Origin: an uncultured Bacteroidota bacterium
Lineage (GTDB): Bacteria; Bacteroidota; Bacteroidia; UKL13-3
Assembly: GCA_903907885.1 (NCBI GenBank)
Contig: CAIVPY010000626.1
Coordinates: forward strand, 1 to 15,303
DNA: 15,303 nucleotides
Direction of reading: 5' to 3'
Shown piece after piece: positions 6,076 to 12,639 of the stretch. Below the pieces are notes generated by a model. That model had not been told where the DNA came from. It searched no databases and saw only the letters and a list, made by a program, of their open reading frames with translations. The position numbers and the translations under genes are program-made. Position 1 is the first letter of the stretch, and every line of letters starts with the position of its first letter.

Positions 6076-6255
6076 ATGGCTATAGTAAAAATAACACAGG
6101 TAAAAAGTACCATCGATAGAACGGAAGTTCAGAAGAGAACGGTTAGGGCATTAGGTTTTACCAAAATGCACCAAACTTTAGAGAAAGAAGCTACTCCTCA
6201 AATTTTGGGGATGATTAGACAAGTATCACATTTGTTAAAAATCGAAAATATTTAA
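6076..6255 (+). CDS. rpmD: 50S ribosomal protein L30 (uL30)
   Basis: This short gene lies in the 189-base space between rpsE and rplO. ATG at 6076 opens 59 codons closed by TAA at 6253-6255. The product reads MAIVKITQVKSTIDRTEVQK, then RTVRALGFTKMHQTLEKEAT, then PQILGMIRQVSHLLKIEN plus Ile. This is the compact L30 fold of beta-alpha-beta-alpha-beta type, with the Arg/Lys-rich RTVRALGF segment typical of bacterial L30. L30 binds 23S rRNA on the solvent side of the 50S subunit. Position (S5-L30-L15) is the standard order, and spacing to both neighbours (4 and 5 bases) supports translation in the same operon. Confidence 0.96.
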   Translation: MAIVKITQVKSTIDRTEVQKRTVRALGFTKMHQTLEKEATPQILGMIRQVSHLLKIENI

Positions 6256-6260
6256 TAAAA

Positions 6261-6710
6261 ATGCAGTTACATACATTAAAGCCTGCATCAGGCTCTACAC
6301 ATAAAGAAGGTAAACGCGTTGGTCGTGGAGAAGGTAGTGGAAAAGGCGGCACAGCCGCAAAAGGCCACAAAGGAGCTCAATCTCGTTCTGGTTACAGTTC
6401 GAAAAGAGGTTTCGAAGGTGGTCAAATGCCTTTATACAGACGTGTACCTAAATTTGGTTTCAGGCCTTTCAACAGAGTTGAATATATTGGAATCAATTTA
6501 GATAGAATACAAATGTTAGCTGAATCTAAAGGTTTAACTACTATAACTGTTGAGACTTTGGTTTCAAATGGAATGGTGGGTAAAAAAGATTTAGTTAAAA
6601 TATTAGGTAGAGGTGAAATCAAATCATCATTAAACGTGAGTGCACACGCATTCTCAGAATCTGCTCAAAAAGCAATCGAAGCAGTAGGTGGTTCAGCTGT
6701 TAAAATATAA
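6261..6710 (+). CDS. rplO: 50S ribosomal protein L15 (uL15)
   Basis: L15 is a late 50S assembly protein with a long glycine- and basic-rich N-terminal arm that threads through 23S rRNA. The 149 residues begin MQLHTLKPASGSTHKEGKRV. The Gly-rich arm GRGEGSGKGGTAAKGHKGAQ is at about 22-41, and GFEGGQMPLYRRVPKFGF follows. The globular end has VKILGRGEIKSSLNVSAHAF and closes with EAVGGSAVKI. It lies 5 bases after rpmD and only 3 bases before secY, so SecY translation is probably coupled to it. Confidence 0.97.
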   Translation: MQLHTLKPASGSTHKEGKRVGRGEGSGKGGTAAKGHKGAQSRSGYSSKRGFEGGQMPLYRRVPKFGFRPFNRVEYIGINLDRIQMLAESKGLTTITVETLVSNGMVGKKDLVKILGRGEIKSSLNVSAHAFSESAQKAIEAVGGSAVKI

Positions 6711-6713
6711 CAA

Positions 6714-8078
6714 ATGAAGAAATTTATAGAAACCGTAAAGCATATTTATCAAATAGATGAACTTAGGTATAAGTTAGTTATTACCTTTTGGATGCTATTT
6801 ATTTACAGACTTGGCTCATATGTAACCCTTCCTGGTGTTGATGCCAATATGTTACAAGGTTCAGCTCGCCAAGCTGCGGGTGGAATTTTTGGTTTGATTA
6901 ACATGTTTGCAGGTGGAGCGTTTGGACGCGGATCCATATTTGCATTAGGAATAATGCCTTATATTTCGGCATCTATTGTAGTTCAGTTGTTAACTTTAGC
7001 TGTTCCTTCATTCCAAAAAATGCAAAAAGAAGGAGAAGACGGAAGACGGAAGATTAACCAGATTACACGTTACTTAACTATATTAATTACTGCTGTTCAA
7101 TCTATAGGATTTTTGGTTAACTTAAAATCAGAAAACCCACAAGCTATTATTTCAATCACAAATCCTCAAGAAATATCAGATTTTTTCTTTATGCTTTCTT
7201 CAGTTGTAGTTTTAACCGCTAGTACCATGTTTGTTTTATGGTTAGGCGAAAAAATTACTGATAAAGGTATTGGTAACGGAGTCTCACTAATTATTATGAT
7301 TGGTATTATAGCTCGTTTGCCTTTTGCATTGAAAGAAGAATTTAATTTCAAATTAACTGAATCAGGTGGAGGACTAGTTATATTTTTAGTAGAATTAGCT
7401 GCTTTATTTGGGGTCATAATGATGGTAATCTTATTGGTTCAAGGCACCAGAAGAATACCTGTTCAATACGCTAAAAGAATTGTTGGAAACCGTCAATACG
7501 GTGGAGTTAGACAGTATATCCCTTTAAAAGTAAATGCTGCAGGTGTAATGCCAATCATTTTTGCTCAGGCTTTAATGTTTATTCCTTCTACAGTTGCTCA
7601 GTTTTTTCCAAATTATGAAAGCATGCAAGGAGTAGTGGCTGCATTTATTAACCCACTATCAATTACTTATAATGTTACATTTGCTTTGTTAATCATAGTT
7701 TTCACTTACTTTTATACGGCTATTTCAGTTAACTCTGTTCAAATAGCTGATGATATGAAAAGAAACAGCGGATTTATTCCGGGTGTTAAGCCTGGAAAAT
7801 CAACCGCAGATTTTATTGACAATGTAATGTCTCGAATAACTTTACCAGGTGCTATCTTTTTAGCTGTTGTTGCTATATTACCTTCATTTGCAGGTGCATT
7901 AAACATCAATAGCCAATTTGCTCAGTTTTATGGAGGAACATCGTTATTAATTTTGGTTGGGGTTGTGCTTGATACCTTACAACAAGTAGAAAGTCATTTG
8001 TTGATGAGACACTATGATGGACTAATGAAATCAGGCAGAATTAAAGGTCGTACTAACACTAGCGCAGGAGCTGCATAA
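6714..8078 (+). CDS. secY: Protein translocase channel subunit SecY
   Basis: SecY forms the protein-conducting channel in the inner membrane with SecE and SecG, driven by SecA or used with ribosomes. The 454 residues show about ten membrane segments, the usual number. TM1 follows MKKFIETVKHIYQIDELRYK. The plug region GGIFGLINMFAGGAFGRGSI and the TM2 segment GIMPYISASIVVQLL are recognisable. The large cytoplasmic loop VQGTRRIPVQYAKRIVGNRQ is the SecA/ribosome docking loop, and GFIPGVKPGKSTADFIDNVM precedes the last segments. It ends with a short hydrophilic tail. The next gene is infA; neither adk nor map, seen here in many bacteria, is present. Confidence 0.98.
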   Translation: MKKFIETVKHIYQIDELRYKLVITFWMLFIYRLGSYVTLPGVDANMLQGSARQAAGGIFGLINMFAGGAFGRGSIFALGIMPYISASIVVQLLTLAVPSFQKMQKEGEDGRRKINQITRYLTILITAVQSIGFLVNLKSENPQAIISITNPQEISDFFFMLSSVVVLTASTMFVLWLGEKITDKGIGNGVSLIIMIGIIARLPFALKEEFNFKLTESGGGLVIFLVELAALFGVIMMVILLVQGTRRIPVQYAKRIVGNRQYGGVRQYIPLKVNAAGVMPIIFAQALMFIPSTVAQFFPNYESMQGVVAAFINPLSITYNVTFALLIIVFTYFYTAISVNSVQIADDMKRNSGFIPGVKPGKSTADFIDNVMSRITLPGAIFLAVVAILPSFAGALNINSQFAQFYGGTSLLILVGVVLDTLQQVESHLLMRHYDGLMKSGRIKGRTNTSAGAA

Positions 8079-8085
8079 TTTGCAC

Positions 8086-8116
8086 CTTGCTTTTTGTGAA
8101 AATGCGGTTATTTTTG
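8086..8116 (+). promoter_or_regulatory. Bacteroidota-type promoter for infA-rplQ
   Basis: CTTG at 8086-8089 is followed after 19 bases by TATTTTTG at 8109-8116, a full match to TAnnTTTG; the -33 element has one mismatch to TTTG. Transcription would start near 8121-8123, leaving a leader of only about 12 bases before the infA ATG at 8134. The downstream bases GCAACCCTTTTAA echo those at the rpsH promoter. An in-frame TTG at 8080 lies inside this region and is therefore not likely to be the infA start. Confidence 0.72.
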
Positions 8117-8133
8117 CAACCCTTTTAACAAAT

Positions 8134-8352
8134 ATGTCAAAACAATCTTTAATAAAACAAGACGGAGTAATATTAGAAGCATTATCAAATGCCATGTTCA
8201 GAGTTCAACTCGAAAATGGACATGAGATAATAGCTCATATCTCAGGAAAAATGAGAATGAACTATATCAAAATATTACCAGGTGATAAAATTTCAGTAGA
8301 AATGTCACCATACGATTTATCAAAAGGAAGAATTATTTACAGATATAAGTAA
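8134..8352 (+). CDS. infA: Translation initiation factor IF-1
   Basis: IF-1 binds the 30S A site during initiation and helps IF-2 and IF-3 select the initiator tRNA. The ATG at 8134 gives 72 residues, the family length. The protein is a single OB fold: MSKQSLIKQDGVILEALSNA, then MFRVQLENGHEIIAHISGKM, then the conserved RMNYIKILPGDKISVEMSPY, then DLSKGRIIYRYK. The frame is open back to a TTG at 8080, but the added residues have no family similarity and would overlap the promoter. rpmJ starts 1 base after the stop. Confidence 0.97.
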   Translation: MSKQSLIKQDGVILEALSNAMFRVQLENGHEIIAHISGKMRMNYIKILPGDKISVEMSPYDLSKGRIIYRYK

Positions 8353-8353
8353 G

Positions 8354-8470
8354 ATGAAAATTAGAGCATCGGTAAAAAAGCGCAGCGAAGACTGCATTAT
8401 CGTTAAGCGTAAAGGAAAAATTTACGTTATTAACAAAAAGAACCCAAAGTTTAAACAACGTCAAGGATAA
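8354..8470 (+). CDS. rpmJ: 50S ribosomal protein L36 (bL36), zinc-ligand-depleted form
   Basis: This 38-codon gene starts one base after infA. The product reads MKIRASVKKRSEDCIIVKRK, then GKIYVINKKNPKFKQRQG, clearly L36, which stabilises 23S rRNA near the L7/L12 stalk base. In the zinc form, three cysteines and one histidine hold the metal. Here the equivalent positions are Ser11, Cys14, Asn27 and Phe33, so only one ligand remains and zinc binding is not expected. This agrees with the zinc-free S14 and S4 in the same operon. It lies 10 bases before rpsM, as in most bacterial alpha operons. Confidence 0.96.
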   Translation: MKIRASVKKRSEDCIIVKRKGKIYVINKKNPKFKQRQG

Positions 8471-8480
8471 TTAAAGAATT

Positions 8481-8858
8481 ATGGCTCGTATATCAGGTGT
8501 AGATTTACCCAAAAATAAAAGAGGAGAGATAGGTTTAACCTATATCTTTGGCATAGGTCGTTCTAAAGCGGTTAGTATTCTAGCTGAGTGTGGAATAGAC
8601 GTAGCAAAAAAAGTTCAAGATTGGAACGATGAAGAGTTAAACGCTATTCGTAAACACATTACAGAACATGTAACTGTTGAGGGTGAGTTGCGCTCTGAAA
8701 AACAATTAAACATTAAGCGTTTACTTGATATCGGATGCTATCGCGGATTACGCCACAGAAAAGGACTTCCTGTTCGTGGACAACGTACTCGTACAAATTC
8801 TCGTACAAGAAAAGGCAAACGCAAAACAGTTGCAGGTAAAAAGAAAGTTACTAAATAA
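8481..8858 (+). CDS. rpsM: 30S ribosomal protein S13 (uS13)
   Basis: S13 lies at the top of the 30S head and makes bridges to L5 and L31 of the large subunit; its tail reaches the P-site tRNA. The 125 residues begin MARISGVDLPKNKRGEIGLT and contain the helix-hairpin-helix segment YIFGIGRSKAVSILAECGID. The signature region is DIGCYRGLRHRKGLPVRGQR, and the tail is strongly basic (RTNSRTRKGKRKTVAGKKKV). The ATG is 10 bases after rpmJ without a Shine-Dalgarno sequence. It is followed by rpsK after 20 bases. Confidence 0.97.
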   Translation: MARISGVDLPKNKRGEIGLTYIFGIGRSKAVSILAECGIDVAKKVQDWNDEELNAIRKHITEHVTVEGELRSEKQLNIKRLLDIGCYRGLRHRKGLPVRGQRTRTNSRTRKGKRKTVAGKKKVTK

Positions 8859-8878
8859 TAATTAAAGAACACATAGTA

Positions 8879-9268
8879 ATGGCAGGTTCAAAAAAGACAG
8901 CAAAAAAACGTAATGTGGTGATAGAAGCACATGGTCAAGTGCATATCAAGGCATCGTTTAATAATATAATAATTTCTATAACCAACGCTACAGGTCAAGT
9001 AATATCTTGGGGTTCTGCTGGCAAAATGGGATTTAGAGGTTCTAAGAAAAATACTCCATACGCAGCTCAAACAGCAGCAACTGATGCAGCTAAAGTTGCC
9101 GTAGATGCAGGTTTGAAAAAAGTAGATGTATTCGTTAAAGGTCCTGGCTCTGGAAGAGAAAGTGCTATTCGCACACTTGCAGCAGCTGGTTTAGAAGTAT
9201 TGTCAATAAAAGATATTACTCCACTTCCTCACAACGGATGTCGTCCTCCAAAAAGCAGAAGAGTATAA
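8879..9268 (+). CDS. rpsK: 30S ribosomal protein S11 (uS11)
   Basis: S11 is a platform protein of the 30S subunit beside the mRNA exit and E site. The 129 residues have a basic head (MAGSKKTAKKRNVVIEAHGQ). The core is VHIKASFNNIIISITNATGQ followed by VISWGSAGKMGFRGSKKNTP. The glycine-rich VKGPGSGRESAIRTLAAAGL comes next, and the universal end is DITPLPHNGCRPPKSRRV. The Asn119-Gly120 pair lies at the site that forms isoaspartate in E. coli S11; modification cannot be seen here. It follows rpsM and precedes rpsD by 42 bases. Confidence 0.97.
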   Translation: MAGSKKTAKKRNVVIEAHGQVHIKASFNNIIISITNATGQVISWGSAGKMGFRGSKKNTPYAAQTAATDAAKVAVDAGLKKVDVFVKGPGSGRESAIRTLAAAGLEVLSIKDITPLPHNGCRPPKSRRV

Positions 9269-9310
9269 TTACTTATTTATATTTTTTGATAACAGAAGAA
9301 TAATAACAAA

Positions 9311-9919
9311 ATGGCAAGATATATAGGTCCTAAAACCAAAATAGCAAGAAGATTCAAAGATCCTATCTTTGGACCGGATAAGTCTTTTGAAAAAAGACAA
9401 ACACCTCCAGGTCAGCATGGCATGTCTCGTAAGAGATCAAAGCCAACTGAATATGCTATTCAGTTAGGTGAAAAACAAAAAGCTAAATACACTTATGGTG
9501 TATTAGAACGTCAATTTTACAAAACTTTTGAAGAAGCAGCCCGTAAAAAGGGTGTAACTGGTGAAAACTTAATGAGATTTTTAGAAGCTCGTTTAGACAA
9601 CACTGTATTCCGTTTAGGAATTGCTAAAACTCGTAGCGCAGCTCGTCAATTGGTTAGTCATAGACACATTACTGTAAATGGTAAGGTTGTAAACATTTCA
9701 TCTTATGCATTAAAGCCAGGTGATGTTGTTGGTGTTCGTGAAAAATCAAAAACATTAGAAACTATTGCTGATTCATTAGCATTAAGTAATAATAAAAAAT
9801 TCAATTGGGTTAATTGGGATGCTCATTCTATGACAGGCACTTTTATTTCTTTCCCTGAAAGAGATCAAATACCTGAAAATATTAAAGAACAACTAATTGT
9901 CGAATTGTATTCTAAATAA
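9311..9919 (+). CDS. rpsD: 30S ribosomal protein S4 (uS4)
   Basis: S4 nucleates 30S body assembly and forms part of the mRNA entry tunnel. In E. coli it represses the alpha operon. The 202 residues contain an N-terminal domain without zinc cysteines (MARYIGPKTKIARRFKDPIF), then the helical region GVLERQFYKTFEEAARKKGV. The S4 RNA-binding domain follows at about 92-160 (LEARLDNTVFRLGIAKTRSA, RQLVSHRHITVNGKVV). The end is VELYSK. The 42-base gap before it is AT-rich with an imperfect promoter-like TATTTTTTG; I did not call a promoter. rpoA follows after 20 bases. Confidence 0.97.
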   Translation: MARYIGPKTKIARRFKDPIFGPDKSFEKRQTPPGQHGMSRKRSKPTEYAIQLGEKQKAKYTYGVLERQFYKTFEEAARKKGVTGENLMRFLEARLDNTVFRLGIAKTRSAARQLVSHRHITVNGKVVNISSYALKPGDVVGVREKSKTLETIADSLALSNNKKFNWVNWDAHSMTGTFISFPERDQIPENIKEQLIVELYSK

Positions 9920-9939
9920 CATTTAATCAAAAACAACAC

Positions 9940-10932
9940 ATGTCAATACTTGCTTTTCAGAAACCTGACAAAGTTATCATGCATAAAGAAACTGATTTTT
10001 TTGGTCAGTTTGAGTTTCGCCCTTTAGAAAAAGGCTATGGTGTTACTATTGGTAATGCTCTTAGACGAATCTTATTATCTTCGTTAGAAGGTTATGCAAT
10101 TACAACTCTTAAAATATCTGGTGTTGAGCATGAATTCTCAGCTATCAAAGGGGTAATTGAAGATGTTACCGAAATCGTTTTAAATCTTAAACAAGTTCGT
10201 TTCAAGCGTATTGTTGACGGAGTAGAAAACGAAAAGGTTTATATTAACATTAAAGGTCAGGAGCAATTCCTTGCAGGTGATATTGCAAAGCATACCAATG
10301 CTTTCAAAATTTTAAATCCTGAAATGGTAATTTGTAACATGGAATCTTCAGTTCATTTAGAAATTGAATTAACTGTAGATAAGGGAAGAGGATACGTGCC
10401 AGCTGAAGAAAACAAACCTAAAGATGCAGTATTAGGATTGATTCCAATTGACTCGATTTTTACACCTATCAAGAATGTAAAATTCTCCGTTGAAGATTTT
10501 CGTGTTGAACAAAAAACAGATTACGAAAAACTAAGTCTTGAAATTATTACTGATGGTTCTATTCATCCTGAAGATGCTTTGAAAGAAGCTGCTAAGATTT
10601 TGATTCAACACTTTATGTTGTTTAGCGATGAATTAATCACTTTAGATACCCAAGTTAAAGAAGTACATCCAGAAATAGATGAAAACTTGATGCAGATGAA
10701 GAAGATATTGAAAACTCCTTTATCGGATTTAGATTTATCGGTAAGAGCATATAATTGCTTGAAAGCTGCAGATATTAAAACGCTTGGTGAATTAGTTAGT
10801 TTTGATATTGCTGACTTATTGAAATTCCGTAATTTTGGTAAGAAATCATTAAGCGAATTGGAAGAATTAGTACGCGATAAAAACCTAACTTTTGGAATTG
10901 ACGTTGCTAAATATAAATTGAACGAAGACTAG
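9940..10932 (+). CDS. rpoA: RNA polymerase alpha subunit
   Basis: Alpha forms the dimer on which beta and beta-prime assemble, and its C-terminal domain contacts UP-element DNA and activators. The 330 residues match the family. The N-terminal assembly domain includes FEFRPLEKGYGVTIGNALRR followed by ILLSSLEG at about 25-51. A linker near 235-255 leads to the C-terminal domain with VRAYNCLKAADIKTLGELV at 268-286 and FRNFGKKSLSELEELV. The DNA-contacting residues known from E. coli have equivalents here: Arg269, Asn272, Cys273, Gly300, Lys302 and Ser303. It lies between rpsD and rplQ as usual, but an 87-base gap with an inverted repeat separates it from rplQ. Confidence 0.98.
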   Translation: MSILAFQKPDKVIMHKETDFFGQFEFRPLEKGYGVTIGNALRRILLSSLEGYAITTLKISGVEHEFSAIKGVIEDVTEIVLNLKQVRFKRIVDGVENEKVYINIKGQEQFLAGDIAKHTNAFKILNPEMVICNMESSVHLEIELTVDKGRGYVPAEENKPKDAVLGLIPIDSIFTPIKNVKFSVEDFRVEQKTDYEKLSLEIITDGSIHPEDALKEAAKILIQHFMLFSDELITLDTQVKEVHPEIDENLMQMKKILKTPLSDLDLSVRAYNCLKAADIKTLGELVSFDIADLLKFRNFGKKSLSELEELVRDKNLTFGIDVAKYKLNED

Positions 10933-10940
10933 TAAAACAG

Positions 10941-11013
10941 AGTTGACCGTTGATAGTTGTTGGTTGATAGATAAGCAACTACCTTCGACTAACAACTAAC
11001 AACTAACAACTAA
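10941..11013. repeat. Inverted array of 7-base units between rpoA and rplQ
   Basis: Bases 10941-10970 read as four 7-base units (AGTTGAC, CGTTGAT, AGTTGTT, GGTTGAT) plus AG. Bases 10986-11013 read as four units (CGACTAA, then CAACTAA three times) of the complementary type. The 22-base arms 10949-10970 and 10989-11010 pair at 19 positions plus one G-U, leaving two A-A mismatches, around an 18-base loop. The RNA would form a long hairpin before rplQ. No T-run follows, so a classical terminator is unlikely. The form suggests a dispersed intergenic repeat. Confidence 0.75.
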
Positions 11014-11019
11014 TATAAA

Positions 11020-11508
11020 ATGAGACACGGAAATAAAGTAAATAAATTAGGCAGAACTGCCACCCACCGTAAAGCAATGATGGCTAACATGGCTTCATCA
11101 TTGATATTACATAAGCGCATAATGACTACTGCTGCTAAAGCTAAAGAATTACGCAAATTTGTTGAGCCACTTATCACCAAAGCTAAAGAAGATATTACTC
11201 ATAACCGCAGAACAGTGTTTGCATACTTAAAGCAAGGTCCTGCTGTTAAAGAATTATTCGGAACGGTAATGACTAAAGTTGGCGACAGACCAGGTGGATA
11301 CACCCGTGTGTTAAAAACTATGAACCGTAAAGGAGATAATGCAGAAATGGCTATTATCGAATTGGTTGATTTTAACGAAGCTATGTTAGCTGCTAAAGAT
11401 ACTAAAGCTGGAGCTAAGAAAACGCGTAGAGGTCGTACGAAAGCTGCTGAAAAAGCAGTTGAAACTACTACTACTGAAACTGCTACTGAAGATACAACAG
11501 CAGAATAA
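11020..11508 (+). CDS. rplQ: 50S ribosomal protein L17 (bL17) with extended tail
   Basis: L17 sits near the tunnel exit of the 50S subunit. The conserved core is residues 1-118: MRHGNKVNKLGRTATHRKAM, then MANMASSLILHKRIMTTAAK, then AKELRKFVEPLITKAKED, with VGDRPGGYTRVLKTMNRKGD nearer the end. The protein has 162 residues, against about 116-130 in E. coli-like forms. The extra part is basic at about 127-145 (KDTKAGAKKTRRGRTKAAEK) and then Thr/Glu-rich to the end. Similar low-complexity tails occur in Bacteroidota L17; the role is unknown. It is the last gene of the ribosomal run, closed by a strong terminator 20 bases later. Confidence 0.96.
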   Translation: MRHGNKVNKLGRTATHRKAMMANMASSLILHKRIMTTAAKAKELRKFVEPLITKAKEDITHNRRTVFAYLKQGPAVKELFGTVMTKVGDRPGGYTRVLKTMNRKGDNAEMAIIELVDFNEAMLAAKDTKAGAKKTRRGRTKAAEKAVETTTTETATEDTTAE

Positions 11509-11527
11509 TAATACTTACATAATATTG

Positions 11528-11557
11528 AAAAGCCCGAACATTGTTCGGGCTTTTTTT
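11528..11557 (+). terminator. Intrinsic terminator after rplQ
   Basis: AAAAGCCCGAAC (11528-11539) and GTTCGGGCTTTT (11543-11554) form a perfect 12-base-pair stem around the 3-base loop ATT. A T-run follows at 11551-11557. This is a textbook rho-independent terminator, 20 bases after the rplQ stop, and marks the end of the superoperon. The A-run before the stem would give some activity on the other strand too, but no gene points that way here. Confidence 0.92.
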
Positions 11558-11610
11558 ATGCCTAAATTTCATCATTCGTTTTTCAAACTTTTTATTTCAT
11601 CCTTTTATAT

Positions 11611-11625
11611 GTTTTTTTGCAGCCT
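11611..11625 (+). promoter_or_regulatory. Probable trpS promoter, -7 region
   Basis: GTTTTTTTGCAGCC just before trpS resembles the -7 and start region at the two other promoters of this window (TATTTTTGCAACCC and TATATTCGCAGCCC). The TA of TAnnTTTG is not in register, since the T-run is longer (TATG then seven T), and no clear TTTG is found 19-21 bases upstream. Because a terminator closes the preceding operon, a promoter must lie in 11558-11628, and this is the best candidate. Transcription would start a few bases before the ATG at 11629. Confidence 0.42.
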
Positions 11626-11628
11626 GAT

Positions 11629-12633
11629 ATGAATAAAGAAATTGTTGTTAGTGGTATTAGGCCAACGGGTAATTTGCATTTGGGTAATTACCTAGGTGCG
11701 GTGAAGAATTTCATCAAAATGCAGCATGAATATAATTGCTTTTTTTTCATTGCCGATTATCATTCATTAACTACACACCCTAATCCTGCTGACTTGCACA
11801 ACAATGCCCAGCAGGTATTGATTGAATATTTGGCTTGCGGATTAGACCCTGAGGTTTGTACATTATATATTCAAAGCCATCTTCCTGAAATTGCTGAATT
11901 GTATTTGCTTTTGAATATGCACGCATACAAAGGAGAGTTGGAGCGAGTGAGTTCGTTTAAAGAGAAAGCCAAAACACAGCCTGACAATATAAATGCGGGG
12001 TTGCTTACTTACCCTGTGCTTATGGCGGCTGATATTATTATACATAAAGCTTTAAAGGTGCCAGTGGGCAAAGACCAAGAGCAGCATTTGGAAATGGCTC
12101 GTACGTTTGGTAATAGATTTAATAGAATTTATAAATCAGAGGTATTTCCTGAACCTTATGCTTTTAATTATGGTACCGACCTAGTGAAAATTCCAGGTTT
12201 GTTAGGTGGAGGCAAAATGAGCAAGAGCGATGGTGACGGCAATGTTATTAATTTAATAGACACCCCTGACATTATTAGAAAGAAATTTTCGAAAGCGGTA
12301 ACCGATACGGGCCCCACTGAACCAAACTCTTTGCCTACACAAGCTGTACAAAATTTGTTTGATTTGATGAAAACAGTTTCTTCTGGAGACACATTTAAAC
12401 ATTATACCGATGCGTATGCTTCGTGTGGTATTAGGTATGGTGATTTAAAGAAACAATTGGCTGAAGATATGATTGCATATCTGAGCCCGATAAGAGAGCG
12501 TATTGAGGATATTAAAAACAATACCGATGAACTTAACCGAATAGCCAAATTGGGTGCCGAAAAGGCAAGAGAAAGTGCTAACCAAACCATGCGCGAAGTG
12601 AGAGCGGCTGTGGGTTTAAAAACTACGAGATAA
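11629..12633 (+). CDS. trpS: Tryptophanyl-tRNA synthetase
   Basis: TrpRS charges tRNA-Trp with tryptophan using ATP, in the cytoplasm. It is a class I enzyme. The protein has 334 residues from the ATG at 11629, the normal bacterial length. The N-terminal SGIRPTGNLHLGNYLGA carries the HIGH-type motif HLGN at 17-20, and KMSKS lies at 196-200 within GGGKMSKSDGD. Between them, PVLMAADIIIHKA and VGKDQEQHLEMART are family blocks for the active site. A TTG start at 11617 would add four residues from inside the promoter-like stretch and is rejected. The leader would be very short. The next gene follows after 6 bases, suggesting one transcript. Confidence 0.97.
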   Translation: MNKEIVVSGIRPTGNLHLGNYLGAVKNFIKMQHEYNCFFFIADYHSLTTHPNPADLHNNAQQVLIEYLACGLDPEVCTLYIQSHLPEIAELYLLLNMHAYKGELERVSSFKEKAKTQPDNINAGLLTYPVLMAADIIIHKALKVPVGKDQEQHLEMARTFGNRFNRIYKSEVFPEPYAFNYGTDLVKIPGLLGGGKMSKSDGDGNVINLIDTPDIIRKKFSKAVTDTGPTEPNSLPTQAVQNLFDLMKTVSSGDTFKHYTDAYASCGIRYGDLKKQLAEDMIAYLSPIRERIEDIKNNTDELNRIAKLGAEKARESANQTMREVRAAVGLKTTR

Positions 12634-12639
12634 AACAAT

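Noticed and set aside
8080..8133. Longer infA starting at TTG 8080
   Set aside because: The extra 18 residues are not like IF-1 and the stretch holds the promoter; ATG 8134 gives the standard 72 residues.
9269..9310. Promoter before rpsD
   Set aside because: The TATTTTTTG is out of register with TAnnTTTG and no TTTG lies 19-21 bases upstream.
10941..11013. CRISPR-like array
   Set aside because: Units are only 7 bases with no spacers and face each other as an inverted repeat; no cas genes nearby.
11617..11628. trpS start at TTG 11617
   Set aside because: The TTG is part of the promoter-like TTTGCAGCC stretch, and ATG 11629 gives the family N-terminus.
11558..11628. T-box or trp attenuator leader before trpS
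   Set aside because: The gap of 71 bases is too short for a T-box, has no tandem Trp codons and no terminator hairpin close to the start codon.
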